Program-made: the position numbers and the translations under genes | The notes under the pieces: generated by a model | The model's database searches: none | Told to the model about the DNA's origin: nothing | Seen by the model: the letters and a program-made list of their open reading frames with translations, nothing else | Shown here: piece after piece, positions 36,244 to 48,263 of the stretch | Numbering within the stretch: the stretch's first letter is position 1 | Layout: each line of letters starts with the position of its first letter | From: Saccopteryx bilineata | Taxonomy: Eukaryota; Chordata; Mammalia; Chiroptera; Emballonuridae | Assembly: GCF_036850765.1 (NCBI RefSeq) | Contig: NC_089492.1 | Span: forward strand, 73,217,982-73,281,981 | DNA: 64,000 nucleotides | Direction of reading: 5' to 3'

Positions 36244-36487
36244 CTTGACCAGGTGGTGGTGCAGTGGATAGAGCATCAGCCTGGGACACTGAAAACCCAG
36301 GCTCAAAACCCCAAGGTCACTGGCTTGACCCTGAAAGGTCACTGGCTTGAAGCTCAAAGTCGCTTGCTTAAGGCCAAGGTCACTGGCTTGAGCAAGGGGT
36401 CACTGGCTCTGCTTGAGTTCCCTGGTTAAGGTACATATGAGAAAGCAATCAATGAACAACTAAGGTGCTGCAACTTATCCCTTCCTA

Positions 36488-36557
<70 letters not shown>

Positions 36558-36606
36558 TAAAAAAAGAAAAGAAAGAGAGAAAGAAAGAAAGAAAAAAGAA
36601 AGAAAG
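36244..36606 (+). mobile_element. tRNA-derived bat SINE (about 340-bp type), diverged
   Basis: Head 'gcttgaccaggtggtggtgc' and body 'catatgagaaagcaatcaat' plus 'gaacaactaaggtg' define the family. The tail has expanded into (CT)n (36489-36542), (CA)n (36543-36557) and (GAAA)n (36564-36606). Flanks at 36230-36243 and 36607-36620 (aaatttaagattag) match with one mismatch, an aged duplication. Confidence 0.88.
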
Positions 36607-36620
36607 AAATTTAAAATTAG

Positions 36621-37259
36621 AAAGATTTTTTTTTAATTTGTAAGCAAGTAACTTTCATTTACATACAAAGATGATGCTAATATCATTCATACATACAACA
36701 TGAAATCATATTTAATTCTTGACTGGTTTATCAGGACTTTCTTACTGATGTGTGTGTGTGTGTCTGTGTGTGTGTGTTTATTGATATGCCTGATTTAGAT
36801 TACTGATCTAGATTATAATTGAGATCCATGGCCATGGAGTCGAAAGAACCTGGTGGCCCATGCAATAATGGAATTCATTACATACATATCATTAAATCAC
36901 AGCACTTTTTAATTGCAATCACTTATAAAAACATACAGTTTAATCATCAAATCAAATATTCAAGGAACAGAAGTAAGAAGTATGTAGAAGTATGTAGGGA
37001 ATGAGAACAGAAAGGATACGAGTTAAAATTCAGTGAAGACTGTGAGTGAGGGAGGGAAAGATTGACATCAAGGGGTCATGAGGGAAATTTACAGAGTAAC
37101 ACAAATATTCTATATTTTTACTGAGATGGTGGTTACAGGGCTATATGCTTTTATGACTTCACTGAGTTCACTTAAAATGGGTTTGTGCTATTGTATGCAA
37201 ATTATATCTCAGTATAGGAATTTCAGAAAACCCTTTGGCGATCACAGTCAAAATTCTTA
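36621..37259. other. non-coding gap with (TG)n
   Basis: A TG dinucleotide repeat lies at about 36751-36778. No other feature is recognised. Confidence 0.5.
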
Positions 37260-37400
37260 AGCCAAACATTACCCTCTCCAACATAGTAGCTCATTTTACA
37301 GATGAAATAAGGAGAAAGGGAGAATTTGGGTGACTGTAATCAATGGAAGTTAACCAAGACAAGAATGAGCCTCCAGACTCAGGTCAGTCCTTTTCCTGCA
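37260..37400 (-). repeat. probable MIR fragment
   Basis: 'cattttacagatgaaataag' followed by 'actcaggtcagtcc' follows the order of MIR on its minus strand (cattttacagatgaggaaac ... ). It is diverged. Confidence 0.45.
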
Positions 37401-39411
37401 GTGACCATGAATTGAGCTTACTGGCCATGATGCCTATAATTGGAGTCATTTTTTATATAACAATAAAATTGTTCAAACAGTGGAGGTGCTAAGCAAGTCA
37501 ATCTGAAATTGTCGTTGAAGTTATTTTTTGAATCTACATTAACTTATTTTTCTTAAACCTCTTTTTAGGTTTTCATGGCTAATATATATTTGTAAACACT
37601 TTATCATCTCTGTTTAGTTGTAGAGTTAAAAGTTCCAATATCAATTTTTTTAGATGCTTTCAGAAATATTAGGCTGGCTTTTTCAGGAGAGAATTTCAAA
37701 AACAATTTTAAGAATACCTTGCCTAAAGTAAATGAATTTAGATAAGATTGTTAAGTAGAAAGGAGACATGATGTATGAAATGGTGATGCGAGTAATTAAA
37801 TCAATTGGAGAGAAACATGAAATAATGAATGTATAAACAACATCACTGTTTGATATTTGTACAAATGTGATTTAAAAATAAGGATATTGAGAAGTCCAAG
37901 AAAATCTGAATTCCAGATAAGATAGTAAAATATTTTTACATTCGCTTTACTGATATTGATATTTGGCATTATTAAATTAGGAACAAGTGAATTATATCAA
38001 CAGAGGAAAAGGCTTGTTCAAACCGTTGGTCCCTATTGTTAAATTCTTTACCTTGTGAGGTTCAGGTGCCTTCAGTTCACCGTGGTTACCACTAGATGGC
38101 ATTCTGGCAAACATCGGATCATAAAGGAATCAACTTTTCTTGGTTTGGGGAATTCCAAAATATCACCCACCCTCCTAAACAAATTACACTTTTCCCCTCC
38201 TTCAGCAAAATATATCCATGGATATAGCTAATAATTTCAAGTTCTTTGAAATTCTTTCTCCAAAATCCTTTTCAATTTTCCCTTATGGTTCTTACTGAAG
38301 AAATGCTCACGCTGATACTTAGCTTTAATCGGGGCTAAATTCTGGACACATTCTTAAATATGAAGTAGTTTCCACTCTCTTAAAGTCTCTTAAACAGATT
38401 ATGGCTTCTGCCAAATTCATTCCACAATAGTTAGTTCTCAACAGAATCAACAACCGAAAAAATATTCATAGTAAATTACTAAGGACAATCCTATCAATAT
38501 ATGCATGCCCAACTCTAAAAGAAATGCTGATTTTTCTAGCCCACTCTTGTAAATCTTTTCTGAAATGCTCTCAGTAAAATATTCCTGATGGCAAATAATC
38601 TCTTTTTCTTTATTTTATTACTATGAACATTAATCTCTCTGAATTTTATGATTCCAAACTCTATTGAAACAAAAATACCTTCTCTTAATAGCCTAGTGCA
38701 TCAGGATAACTTCATTTTTCACTTAATTAAATAGCAATTTAAATGTTTCCATTTGTACTTGTTAAAGGTATAATGTGAAAAGAATCTTGTCTCTTTGGCC
38801 CTTCTCCAAATCTTTTACAAATTCAATTATGTAAGTCATAATACAGGAACTTCTATTACGTCCTGAAACCTATGGCATCTCTGTTCACCTCTCAGGGTAA
38901 GTGGAACACGAATCAGCCTAGTGTGTATAACCTGTGCTTTGAACAGTCTTTAGATTGATCTAAACTCACCTTTTAAATATGGAAAAATAATTCAGTTAAC
39001 ATGGTATATGTAAGGTAAACAAAGTCCACCAATGCTAATATATAAGTGTTTTATACTGAATGAAAAACAAATTATTTGGTAATAAGAGCTTCTACTCTGT
39101 TTCTCAAAAACAAAACCTAGACAACAGAAAATACCATTTGTTCCACAGTGTCTCTCATGAGCGGGTTAACAGAGAAATCATTTCCACAAGAAAATTGTTC
39201 AGATTGTGCATTTCAAGGAGAACTAAATGTTTAGTACTCCAAAATTAAACTTTTAAAAATCTATGCAAAATAGCCTTAAAAAGTATTCTAAGTAAACATT
39301 TCAATTAGGAAATAAAAATGAATTGATAATTTTTTCACTTAGCAAGTTATTCAAATCAAATATCTGCTTTGGTATGTAGTGATTACCTCAACAGTATTTT
39401 ATAAGATTTTA
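37401..39411. other. unique-looking non-coding DNA
   Basis: No gene or recognised repeat except a candidate CTCF-type motif at 38089-38101. Confidence 0.5.
38089..38101 (+). promoter_or_regulatory. candidate CTCF core motif in unique DNA
   Basis: CCACTAGATGGCA fits the CTCF core consensus, and the flanking sequence is not in a recognised repeat. A 13-bp match will occur by chance in long sequence, so this is a candidate only. Confidence 0.35.
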
Positions 39412-39418
39412 AAAATCT

Positions 39419-40018
39419 TTTTTTTTTTTTAATTTTTAATAAATTTTTATTAATGGTAATGGGATGACATTAATAAATCAGGGTACATATATTCAAAGAA
39501 AACATGTCTAGGTTATTTTGTCATCAAATTATGTTGCAAACCCCTCGCCCAAAGTCAGATTGTCCTCCGTCACCCTCTATCTAGTTCTCTGTGCCCCTCC
39601 CCCTCCCCCTAACTCTCTCCCTCCCTCCCTCCCATGTCCTCCCTCCCCCCCCCCCACCCTTGGTAACCACCACACTCTTGTCCATGTCTCTTAGTCTCAT
39701 TTTTATGTTCCACCAATGTATGGAATCATGTAGTTCTTGTTTTTTTCTGATTTGCTTATTTCACTCCTTATAATGTTATCAAGATCCCACCATTTTGCTG
39801 TAAATGATCTGATGTCATCATTTCTTATGGCTGAGTAGTATTCCATAGTGTATATGTGCCACATCTTCTTTATCCAGTCTTCTATTGAAGGGCTTTTTGG
39901 TTGTTTCCATGTCTTGGCCACTGTGAACAGTGCTGCAATGAACATGGGGCTACATGTGTCTTCACGTATCAATGTTTCTGAGGTTTTGGGGTATATACCC
40001 AGTAGAGGGATTGCTGGG
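39419..40018 (-). mobile_element. L1 3' fragment, strongly 5' truncated
   Basis: Contains the last part of ORF2 (natural end at 39703, CIIPYVGGT-like 'YMIPYIGGT') and the 3' UTR with its G-rich tract (39594-39660), with a T-rich tail at 39419-39430. It is about 600 bp, the common 5'-truncated product. Its 5' end at 40018 joins directly to an inverted SINE segment without a recognisable duplication. Confidence 0.9.
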
Positions 40019-40020
40019 AT

Positions 40021-40204
40021 GCATGTGGGAGTCTGTCTCTCTGCCTCCCCTACTCTCACTAAAATAAAAGAATATTATTATTCTTTTAAAAGAAAAATAT
40101 TATTCTTTTATTTTAGTGAGAGTAGGGGAGGCAGAGAGACAGACTCCCACATTATTCTTTTATTTTAGTGAGAGTAGGGGAGGCAGAGAGACAGACTCCC
40201 ACAT
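40021..40204. repeat. 51-bp unit in three perfect copies, one inverted
   Basis: The unit occurs inverted at 40023-40073 and direct at 40102-40152 and 40154-40204, all identical. The two direct copies have a 52-bp period. The unit is the 3' tail region of the long SINE ('gggaggcagagagacagact'). The space between the inverted and first direct copy is a near-palindromic A/T segment. Confidence 0.95.
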
Positions 40205-40502
40205 GCACCCTGCCCAAGATCCACTCAGCATGCCCACTAAGGGATGATGCTCTGCCCATTTGGAGCTGCTGCTCTATTGCTTGGCAACCAATTTTTTTTT
40301 TAAGCACTTGAGTCAGAGGTCACTGGAGCCATCCTCAGCACCCAAGTCCAACTTGAGGCATGGCTATGGGAGGAGAAGAGAGAGAGAAGAGGGAGGGGTA
40401 GAGAAGCAGATGCTTTCTTCTCCTGAGTGCCCTGACTGGGAATCAAACCCAGGACATCCACATATGGGGCTGATGCTCTGCCACTGAGCAAACCGACCAG
40501 GG
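40154..40502 (-). mobile_element. long tRNA-derived bat SINE with rearranged 3' end
   Basis: The minus strand gives 'gaccctggtcggtttgctca', a decayed B box, 'aagcatctgcttctctaccc' and the 'gagtggatcttgggcaggg' block. Its 3' end is triplicated toward 40021. The sequence 'aaaagaatattt' after 40502 resembles 'aaaagaatatta' at 40067, possibly the remains of the target-site duplication. Confidence 0.85.
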
Positions 40503-41049
40503 TCAAAAGAATATTTTAATAACTTTACAAAAACATTATGATTGAAAATAAAGAAGCAATATGGCTTCAGTCTTGATTCTTGGAATGGTAGGACAGAACT
40601 TTTCTTTGGGATTGGGACATTTATATCTCTCAAAACATTGTCTCTAAATGTACTGCATTAGAGAAAATTCTTTATACTAAGTTGGTGACTTTAGATGTTC
40701 CTTTCTCTTTACTTTATTTTAGTGATAATTGATTCTATAATTTTCTTCAGGGAAAATATCCAGTGAATTCAAAATTATACTTTGATTTTGTTTTGCCTTT
40801 GTTCTAATACTTTCAATAAAGAAGATTCTGAAAGTAACTCTCCATAGAACACTACAGCTGAAGCTCACCTAAATGAAAGAGTCACTAAGATCTTGGGACA
40901 ATTCATAGGGGTGGTAGGTGACATGTTTCAGCCAAAGCAGCATGAAGATGTTTGGCACATTCACAGAATGGTAATTGGACAAGTGAGACCCATATTTTCC
41001 TTTTCTAATCATTATTAGGCCTCCCCTATTTAAAAAGTATTTTTTAAAT
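40503..41049. other. non-coding gap
   Basis: No gene or recognised repeat. Confidence 0.5.
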
Positions 41050-41270
41050 AAACAGAGAGAAGAGGATGGGATCAGATAAAGGAAAGAGATTGGTGAAATT
41101 ATATATACATAACACAGCGTTATAGAGAGCAGGACAGCAAATCCTGGAGGGAAGAGGGGAGGGCGTTGAGGGGAGGGAGGCAAGGAAAATGTTGAGGGGA
41201 ACATGGAGGTATGGGGGATGTATTCAGTGGGACACTTGAATCTATGTAAACAATAAATTAAAATAATAAA
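41050..41270 (+). mobile_element. old L1 3' tail fragment
   Basis: A purine-rich segment with 'gagggaagaggggagggcgt' and the terminal block 'cagtgggacacttgaatcta' plus 'tgtaaacaataaatt', then an A-rich tail. The terminal block is shared with 23385-23505 in the opposite orientation. Confidence 0.55.
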
Positions 41271-41440
41271 AAAACAAAAAATGAATAAACAGAGTTAAGA
41301 AAAATACAGAAATGGAAAAAGAAAGACAACACAACTAATTTACTTTCTCTTTGTATTTTACAGATTTGTAATGAATTATTTTCTGTATAACTAGACTGGA
41401 GAAAACATGTTTTGAAATTATTTAAGAATATTCTGTTTTT

Positions 41441-41772
41441 GCCTGGCCAGGCGGTGGTGCAATAGATAGAGCGTCCGACTGGGATGCGGAGGGCCTAAGT
41501 TCAAGATCCCTAGGACGCCAGCTTGAGCGCGGGCTCATCTGGTTTGAGCAAAAGCTCACCAGCTTGGACCCAAGGTCGCTGGCTCGAGCAAAGGGTTAGT
41601 TGGTCTGCTGTAGCCCCATGGTCAAGGCACATATGAGAAAGCAATCAATGAACAACTAAGGTGTCGCAACAAAAAACTGATGATTGATGCTTCTCATCTC
41701 TCTCCGTTTCTGTCTATCTGTCCCTATCTATCCCTATATGTCTCTGAAAATAAAATAAAATAAAATAATATG
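41441..41772 (+). mobile_element. tRNA-derived bat SINE (about 340-bp type)
   Basis: Head 'gcctggccaggcggtggtgc', body 'gctcatctggtttgagcaaa', 'catatgagaaagcaatcaat', and a tail of (AAAAT)n. The target-site duplication is not clear. Confidence 0.9.
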
Positions 41773-43159
41773 AAGAAAAAAAGATTACCCTGTTTCTTAG
41801 TAGTGGATTAAAAAACGTTAGTAAGTATATGAATGTACATAAGTAATTTCTTTTATAGAGCAAAATTTCTGTCTTATTAGATGTTCAACAGACTTAACAG
41901 CAATAGAGTTTTATAAGTAGCTTTAAAATATTTAGACTATTTTACTTTATTTTCTCTGGAAAATATGTATTTATATATTTTTTATATTACCTACTGTGGA
42001 ATTAGGGGGAAATATAATAGCATTTGAGATTTTTCATTCTACTCTTTGAACAGAAAGACATTTTTTAACAAAATAATTTTCAAGAGATTATTAAATATAT
42101 CTCATAGGCAGCCCTTGATTTTTTAAATAACTATGCTTCTTGTTTAAAAAGAAAGAAGGAACCATACAATGCAATATTGTGTACACTAAAAAATACACTT
42201 ATTTTAAAAAGAGTCAATATCAGGTTCTGAAATGGAATTTTGTTTTCTTTATGGGAGGAAAATGAAGTTTTCTCTTTAATAGACTATGTATCCCAAGATG
42301 ATTTCAAAGTATTTTCACTTAGAAAGGCTAGCTGCTATTACAGATACATTTTCAAAGCTCGCCAAAGCCTCCGAAGGGATGATGAAAATGACTATAGCGC
42401 GACCTTCAGGTTTCCTTTGTTTCACAAAAGGGCTAAGATAGCATTTTTGTCATTTTTCTTTCAGCTCTGGTCTTTCATCATAAATATCAAGGCATGTAGT
42501 TATACCTTTTTTCTACCTTACCATATTCTGCCTGTTTTTCTATTTATGGTGATGGTATTTTCTCTCTTTTTCCACAATAATTTATTTTGTTTATTGAAAC
42601 TTTAACAGCAATCTCATAATTTGTTGGATAAAATAAATTGTGAACATAATGACTATTAAACTCAATAAATATTTCTTAAACAGGATATTTTTTTATCAAA
42701 GGCAACATCACACACAGAGAAAATTCTCTATTAGGCTGTCACATGTACTACATTAATAGAAGGGTGATTTGACCTAGAGGTGGGATTTTATTATTAATGT
42801 TTATTATGAGAAATAGGCTTATCTAACCCCATGCAATCTCGAATTTTTCTATTTTTACTTTACTTCTCACACTAAATCTACCTTCTAATGAGTCTTATTA
42901 TTCTATCTCAATAGATAGTTGAAATATTTAGCCCTGGACCTGTGGTTCCCAAATATTTACTTATTATATAATCTTAAATTAGAACTATGCTAAAGAGGTC
43001 AATGTGACAAATTAGCAATATTTTTCTTACTAATTCCCAAAAGCTATATATTAACATAACATTCAAGATTAAGGCAGCAGACACACAATAATTTTGTATA
43101 CAGTATGTCCTTTCTTTAAGCATTAGATAAAATATTGAGAAGTTATAAATCAGATGACT
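41773..43159. other. unique-looking AT-rich DNA
   Basis: An open frame of 121 codons (42240-42605) has no recognised domain and a phenylalanine-rich end, and is probably chance. Nothing else is named. Confidence 0.5.
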
Positions 43160-43205
43160 ATATATATATGTTAGAATTTATTATATATATATGTTAGAAT
43201 TTATT
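43160..43205 (+). repeat. 23-bp tandem duplication
   Basis: Two identical copies of a (TA)n-gttagaatttatt unit at 43160-43182 and 43183-43205. Confidence 0.9.
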
Positions 43206-43339
43206 TCCACATTTGCTTCCATTAATATTCCAGAGGTTGCATTTATAAAAAATACCAATAATAACTTGTCTCTCAGTTTAATAGAAATTGTACCTAGCCT
43301 CTGGTTACTCACCAAAAGGAGAAAAACAAGTGTATATAT

Positions 43340-43590
43340 AGCTGGGCTCTGACACCAGACAGCCCGAAAGTCCCCATTTATTTTCTTCTAAATGAGCAAC
43401 TTTTGCCAAGTTATTCAACCTCTATAAGCTCCAGTTTCCTAGCTATAAAATGGACACAGCAATAATTACAACTACATAAAAACATTGGGAACAGTAAACA
43501 AGAAAATGTGTGCAAAGAATTTGGCCCAGTGCAAGGCAATCATGAGTTTAATTGATTATTAATATGAGCTACTATTATTTTGTTGATTTT
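43340..43590 (+). repeat. MIR element
   Basis: 'caagttattcaacctctata', 'agctccagtttcctagctat', 'aaaatggacacagcaataat' and a decayed 'ggcccagtgcaaggca' block follow the MIR order from its centre to its 3' end. This is an ancient mammal-wide SINE. Confidence 0.85.
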
Positions 43591-45399
43591 GATTGTGCCA
43601 ATTTACTGTACTCAGTTTATGCATATGAGAAAATTTTGATGCATAGTTATGTAAAATAGGCGCGTTTAATGAAGAAGGCTGACCATACCTGCCTCAGAAA
43701 GGTAGCTGGCTTTGGAAAGCTGCGCTGAGACCGGAGAACAGGCTACTGCTTTGACCCAAGGCAGGAAGGTCCTGTGAGCAAGGGGGAAGAAACTAAAGTG
43801 CAGCAGGATCAAGCAACATGAACTACAAAAAACAAAGAGTGAGGAATTGAAGAAAGCAATGAGAAAGCATGCTGAGCTTGATAAAAATCAAACATTTAAC
43901 CCATGAAACAAAAGGAACATGGCACGCATGTTGGAATTTGAGACTAGCTAGACAACAACATCAGGGTGAGATTTCCTTGCAATGGCTACGAATAATCTGC
44001 TATCACCAAGTTAGAACATTTAAAGGGTCATCTATATTGCATAGGATGACCAAAAACAGGGTTCATCTGAAAAAAACACTAGGTTTGGGATTGGGGCCCT
44101 ACATTCAGTTCACCTTCTTTTTACCAACAGCATCTGTTTCAGCAAATCCATAACCTCTTTGATCTTTTTTCTTTGTAGAACTGATGGCGGATAGGGCTGT
44201 GGTGAGGAGAGAGTGAGTCATGTCAAGAGAGAGAGAAGAGGGTGCCAAGGCCAATAAAAGGTTCTACATGGATGGTAGGGAGCGAGGGGTCCACTGCAGC
44301 ATTTTGTAAGAGTGGTGAACCTGAGATACCTGGCCTGTTCATCACTAAAAGAATATTAAAATAGAGAACCTGATATCCATACTATTAAATGTTAGGCAGA
44401 CATTCAAAACACCTCTGCAGTTCCCAAATGAAAAGTTTCTCTTGGAAGAAAAAAAGAAAGATGTAAGAGTAAGAGAATCTATTTACAAAGATCCCATTTT
44501 ATTTATTTCAAAAAATGTTCTGGAGGGCTAAATAGCAAAATATTCGTATATCTAAGCTTAGAGTTTGGAAAAAGAAGAAAAGATAGAGGCAGGAAAAAAT
44601 GTCCTCTTTTTCTTTTGAAGTATACTAATATATTTTTTTCACAAAAGGGATGAAGCACTGTAGAACTGAGTCAATTATTTGTGTGTACATTAATATTCTC
44701 TATATCTACATCTATATCTATATAGCAAGCTTCGGAAAAACTGGCATTTGATTTCCATGTCAGAACTGGAAAGGCTGCTAAATATTACTAATCAAATCAA
44801 ATCACAATGAAATATCATAAATTGCTAAGTATAGGAGCAAAGATGAACATAATTGGTAATACCTAGGGTTGAAGAATATAAACTTATTTGGAGGTCAGCC
44901 TGCCAATATGTATCAAATTTTAAAAAGGGCACATTATTTTATTTAGCAGTTTAACTTACGGAGCTTTATCATGGAAATAAATCCTACAGTGCACTGTACA
45001 GATACTAATTCACTGTAGCGTTTATTTTCTAATTTGAAGAAAATCTACATTTTTCTTTAATATGGGATTATGTATAAATTGAGCATGTTACATACAACTG
45101 AATATTTTGTAGTGATTAAAAATAATATGGCAATTCTCTAATGCATTAATATAAAAACATGTCCATGATCATGTTGATGTAAAAATATGGATATATAGAT
45201 ATGGTTACAAAATGAAATTTAACATATATTTGTCATTACATCTTGTGCTTTGGAAGAAAAATTTATCTGAATGGCCAAATTGTTTATAGTTATTATCTCT
45301 GGCATGTGAAAATACCAGGGATTGGGGGTAAAGACTTAACATTCTATTGTTTTAGGGGTTTTTTAAATAACATTTATATTATTTTAGAATTTCAAAACA
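43591..45399. other. unique-looking non-coding DNA
   Basis: GC-richer at about 43680-44340 but without an ORF longer than 94 codons or a recognised motif. A (TCTATA)n tract lies at about 44699-44720. Confidence 0.45.
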
Positions 45400-45645
45400 A
45401 TAACATAAGTCCATTTTGGAGAAAAAAATTAAGTGATATGTTTTATTCTTACAAACACATAGGACAATAGGCAAAGAACCCTTATCTTCAGTATCATGGC
45501 TTTCTGAGTTGCTTGATGAAATCTCAGGAGTTCTCTTCCTCTGCCTTAGGACCTGACACATCCCTTACCGGAGGTTCCATCCAGTTAACATCTAAGTAGC
45601 CATCATTGTTATCAGATTCACTGTTGGGTATCACAGGGCTTGTGT
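45400..45645 (-). pseudogene. coding-like remnant, gene not recognised
   Basis: Two minus-strand frames look protein-like and overlap. One contains NSESDNNDGYLDVNWMEPPV and runs to a TGA at about 45526. The other (45561 downward) contains KRTPEISSSNSESHDTEDKG. Acidic, serine-rich composition in adjoining frames suggests one coding stretch with a frameshift. An AATAAA-type hexamer (rc of 45445-45460) lies downstream. The 5' side ends where Tigger sequence starts. A processed-pseudogene fragment or part of an old transposon are both possible. I cannot name the parent. Confidence 0.35.
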
Positions 45646-46240
45646 TCAAGTTTCCTTATTTTACTTAATAATGACCCCAAAGCTCAAGAAAAGTGATGTT
45701 GACAGTTCCAATTTGCCAAAGAGAAGTTATAAAGTGCCTCCTTAGAGTGAAAAAGTGAAAGTTTTTGACTGAATAAGAAAAGATAAAAATCCTATGCTGA
45801 GGTTGCTAAGATCTACAGTAAAAATGAATCTTCTATCCTTGAAATTGTGCAGAAGAAATTTATTATAATCTTGATCTGACAAAAGTTTTGTAATAGCCGA
45901 ATGCTAGCTACGTCATGATGCCAACATCATTCACCTCAGTGCATCTCATCACTTCATCATCTCAGACCATCACAAGAAGTGTAAGGGCGAGTGCAGAACA
46001 GTAAGATATTTTGACAAAGACCACATTTGCATAACTTTTATTACAGAATATTGTTATAATTGTTTTATTTTATTATTAGCTATTATTAATCTTTTATGTG
46101 CCTAATTTATAAATTGAACTTTATTATAGATATGCATGTATAGGAAAACACATAGTATATTTAGGGTTCAGTATGATCTGAGGGTTCAAGCATCCTATGC
46201 AGATCTTGGAGTGCATCCCCCCAGATAAGGGCGATTACTG
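45646..46240 (+). mobile_element. internally deleted Tigger (pogo-class) DNA transposon
   Basis: It begins with 'ttttacttaataatgacccc', where an ATG at 45671 opens the Tigger transposase N-terminus (about 65 codons, stop after about 25; a block like AEVAKIYSKNESSILEIV is read across stops). It then jumps to the 3' non-coding end: 'cttttattacagaatattgt', 'tatgcatgtataggaaaaca', and the terminal repeat 'cagataagggcgattactg' ending at 46240, followed by TA. The central transposase and DDE domain are missing. It is an old, non-autonomous fossil. Confidence 0.75.
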
Positions 46241-46242
46241 TA

Positions 46243-48006
46243 GCCATTCGAGGCAAATGTCTATTGTCCAACTGGAGAGCATGTGGCAGTGTGACAGGTG
46301 GAATGAGAAAAAACAGAGAGAGAAAACCCAAGGAATCACCAGGGCAGAAGAAAGCCAGTTTCCAACCATTAACATAAAATCAGGTGTTAGTGGTGCAAAC
46401 ATTAAACCACAGATTTATGAGTATATGAGTAATTTCATAACTAGGACCCAGCCAACAAGGGAAATGGTGAGTGGGTCATGAAACCATAAAACAAAATTAA
46501 AAACTAAGTTGCCTGTTAAGTGGGGTTTCTCTATACTCAGGGTAAGAGGGGGAAGGAGGAAATATCCAAATGAAATTAATTGATCAAGAACAGGGCATGT
46601 AGGTGTCAGCAACAGAGAATCTGACAGCATCTCCTGCAACTAAAGCAAGGACATATTTATTATTCTGCGACAGGAAATCTAAAAGCTGAAGAAGCAAGAG
46701 ACAGAGAACAACAAGAAATTTACTTGAAAAAAAATTAAGTTTCCAAGAGCCCAACTGGACTACCATCAATCTGATTCTGTAATAAGTGCCTTTTTTAAGT
46801 GTCCTTTTTAATACCTTTAATTAAATGAGTGTCCACAGTTGACTTCCACTTTTGGGAAAATGGCTAAGAGGTGAGACGTATTAAAACTTAGAACTTCATG
46901 CCAAATATTATATGATTATAATATTAAATTATAATTGTATTTTAATTTAGTATTGATGATATTATTTTGGCCTCCCAAAATTTATTTTTAAAATTTCCAT
47001 ACTAGATAATATCTAGATATCATGCCTAAAACACAGAAAAGAAATATTTTAAAAATGCCTTTTGGAGGGCACAAAACAAAAGGATATTCTTCCATCCAGA
47101 AAAGTGCATGCAAGTATAAAGCAAATTGCGAGTAGGTGTTATAGCCACTTGGATGCTGTTGGGACTTTGCTACATGCAGGAGTGTAAAGTCTTGGTGTTC
47201 TAGGGCTGAATGAATAGGATGTAAGGCTGAGGACTCACGCATGGTGGAGTGTTAGAACATGACTTTGTCCCTGCACCAGGATCCTCAGAGGACCATACTG
47301 TAGTGAGGTAGAAAAATATATCTGTGTACTGGCAAGTGAAGCCAATAGGAAAACACTGTTCTTTTAACCTGAGCTCTGGATAGGAAAAAAGAAAAGGAAT
47401 CCTGCTCCCCTCTGCCTCCCACTCTCCCCACAGACCTCCTTGAGCATGTGTAATTCTTTCTTCACATGGGATTGGGATTGAAATGGCACTTCCCACATGC
47501 TCTTGGAAACCTCAAACTGAGAAATTAGATTCTGAACTTCCCTTCACCTAGAATAAGGCAGTTTCTCCAAAGAGACATCCCTTGATTCACATCTCACAGA
47601 ATTTCCACAGATTTAAATCAGTCAAATATGAGTTCAGAAACATAATTTAAAAACACAAGGAAATACAGTCATCATGATACTTACTGAATTTAATTACTAG
47701 TTAGGAAAATATTTTTAATTTCCAAAGTAATCCTGTGGCTTTGTTTGTTTCCAAAGGTATAGTTTATTTATAGTTTTGATTCATATTTTATGATTTATGA
47801 GCAACTATTTCTAATTTTTGTAATATATTGGGGTTAATATTAATGCAATATAAATACTTGAAAAGACATGTGTTATCTATTTTTAAATACTGTTAAATAT
47901 TGTTAATTATGTCATTCAAATCTAATTTTTATTTGATCTGTGATATGCAAAGAGAGTTCATATGGTCTAATGTAGCTTTCCCATTGTAGTTCTTGAATTT
48001 TTTATA
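46243..48006. other. unique-looking non-coding DNA
   Basis: No recognised gene or repeat. An open frame of 98 codons on the minus strand (47200-47496) has no known domain. Confidence 0.45.
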
Positions 48007-48263
48007 TACCATATTTCTCCATGTATAAGATGCACACTTTTTCAAAACCTTTGGGGTCTAAAAACTAAGTGCATCTTATATAGTGGTTGTAGATTATTTT
48101 TACTTGCATTTCCCACTTTTTCCGTGTGTGTTTTTGTACTCATTGTGGTAGATTTTTTTTCACTTGTATTTCCTGCATTTTCATGCTTGTCTTTGCACTC
48201 ATTGTTTAGCACTTGTTACCAGTATATTATGATAGGTTACATTTTGCCACGTTCGGTCCAGAA

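Noticed and set aside
36489..36609. Direct repeats suggesting an array
   Set aside because: They are (CT)n, (CA)n and (GAAA)n microsatellites in a SINE tail. No CRISPR-like repeat/spacer order exists.
42240..42605. 121-codon open frame
   Set aside because: No domain, a phenylalanine/leucine-rich AT-driven composition, and no supporting signals.
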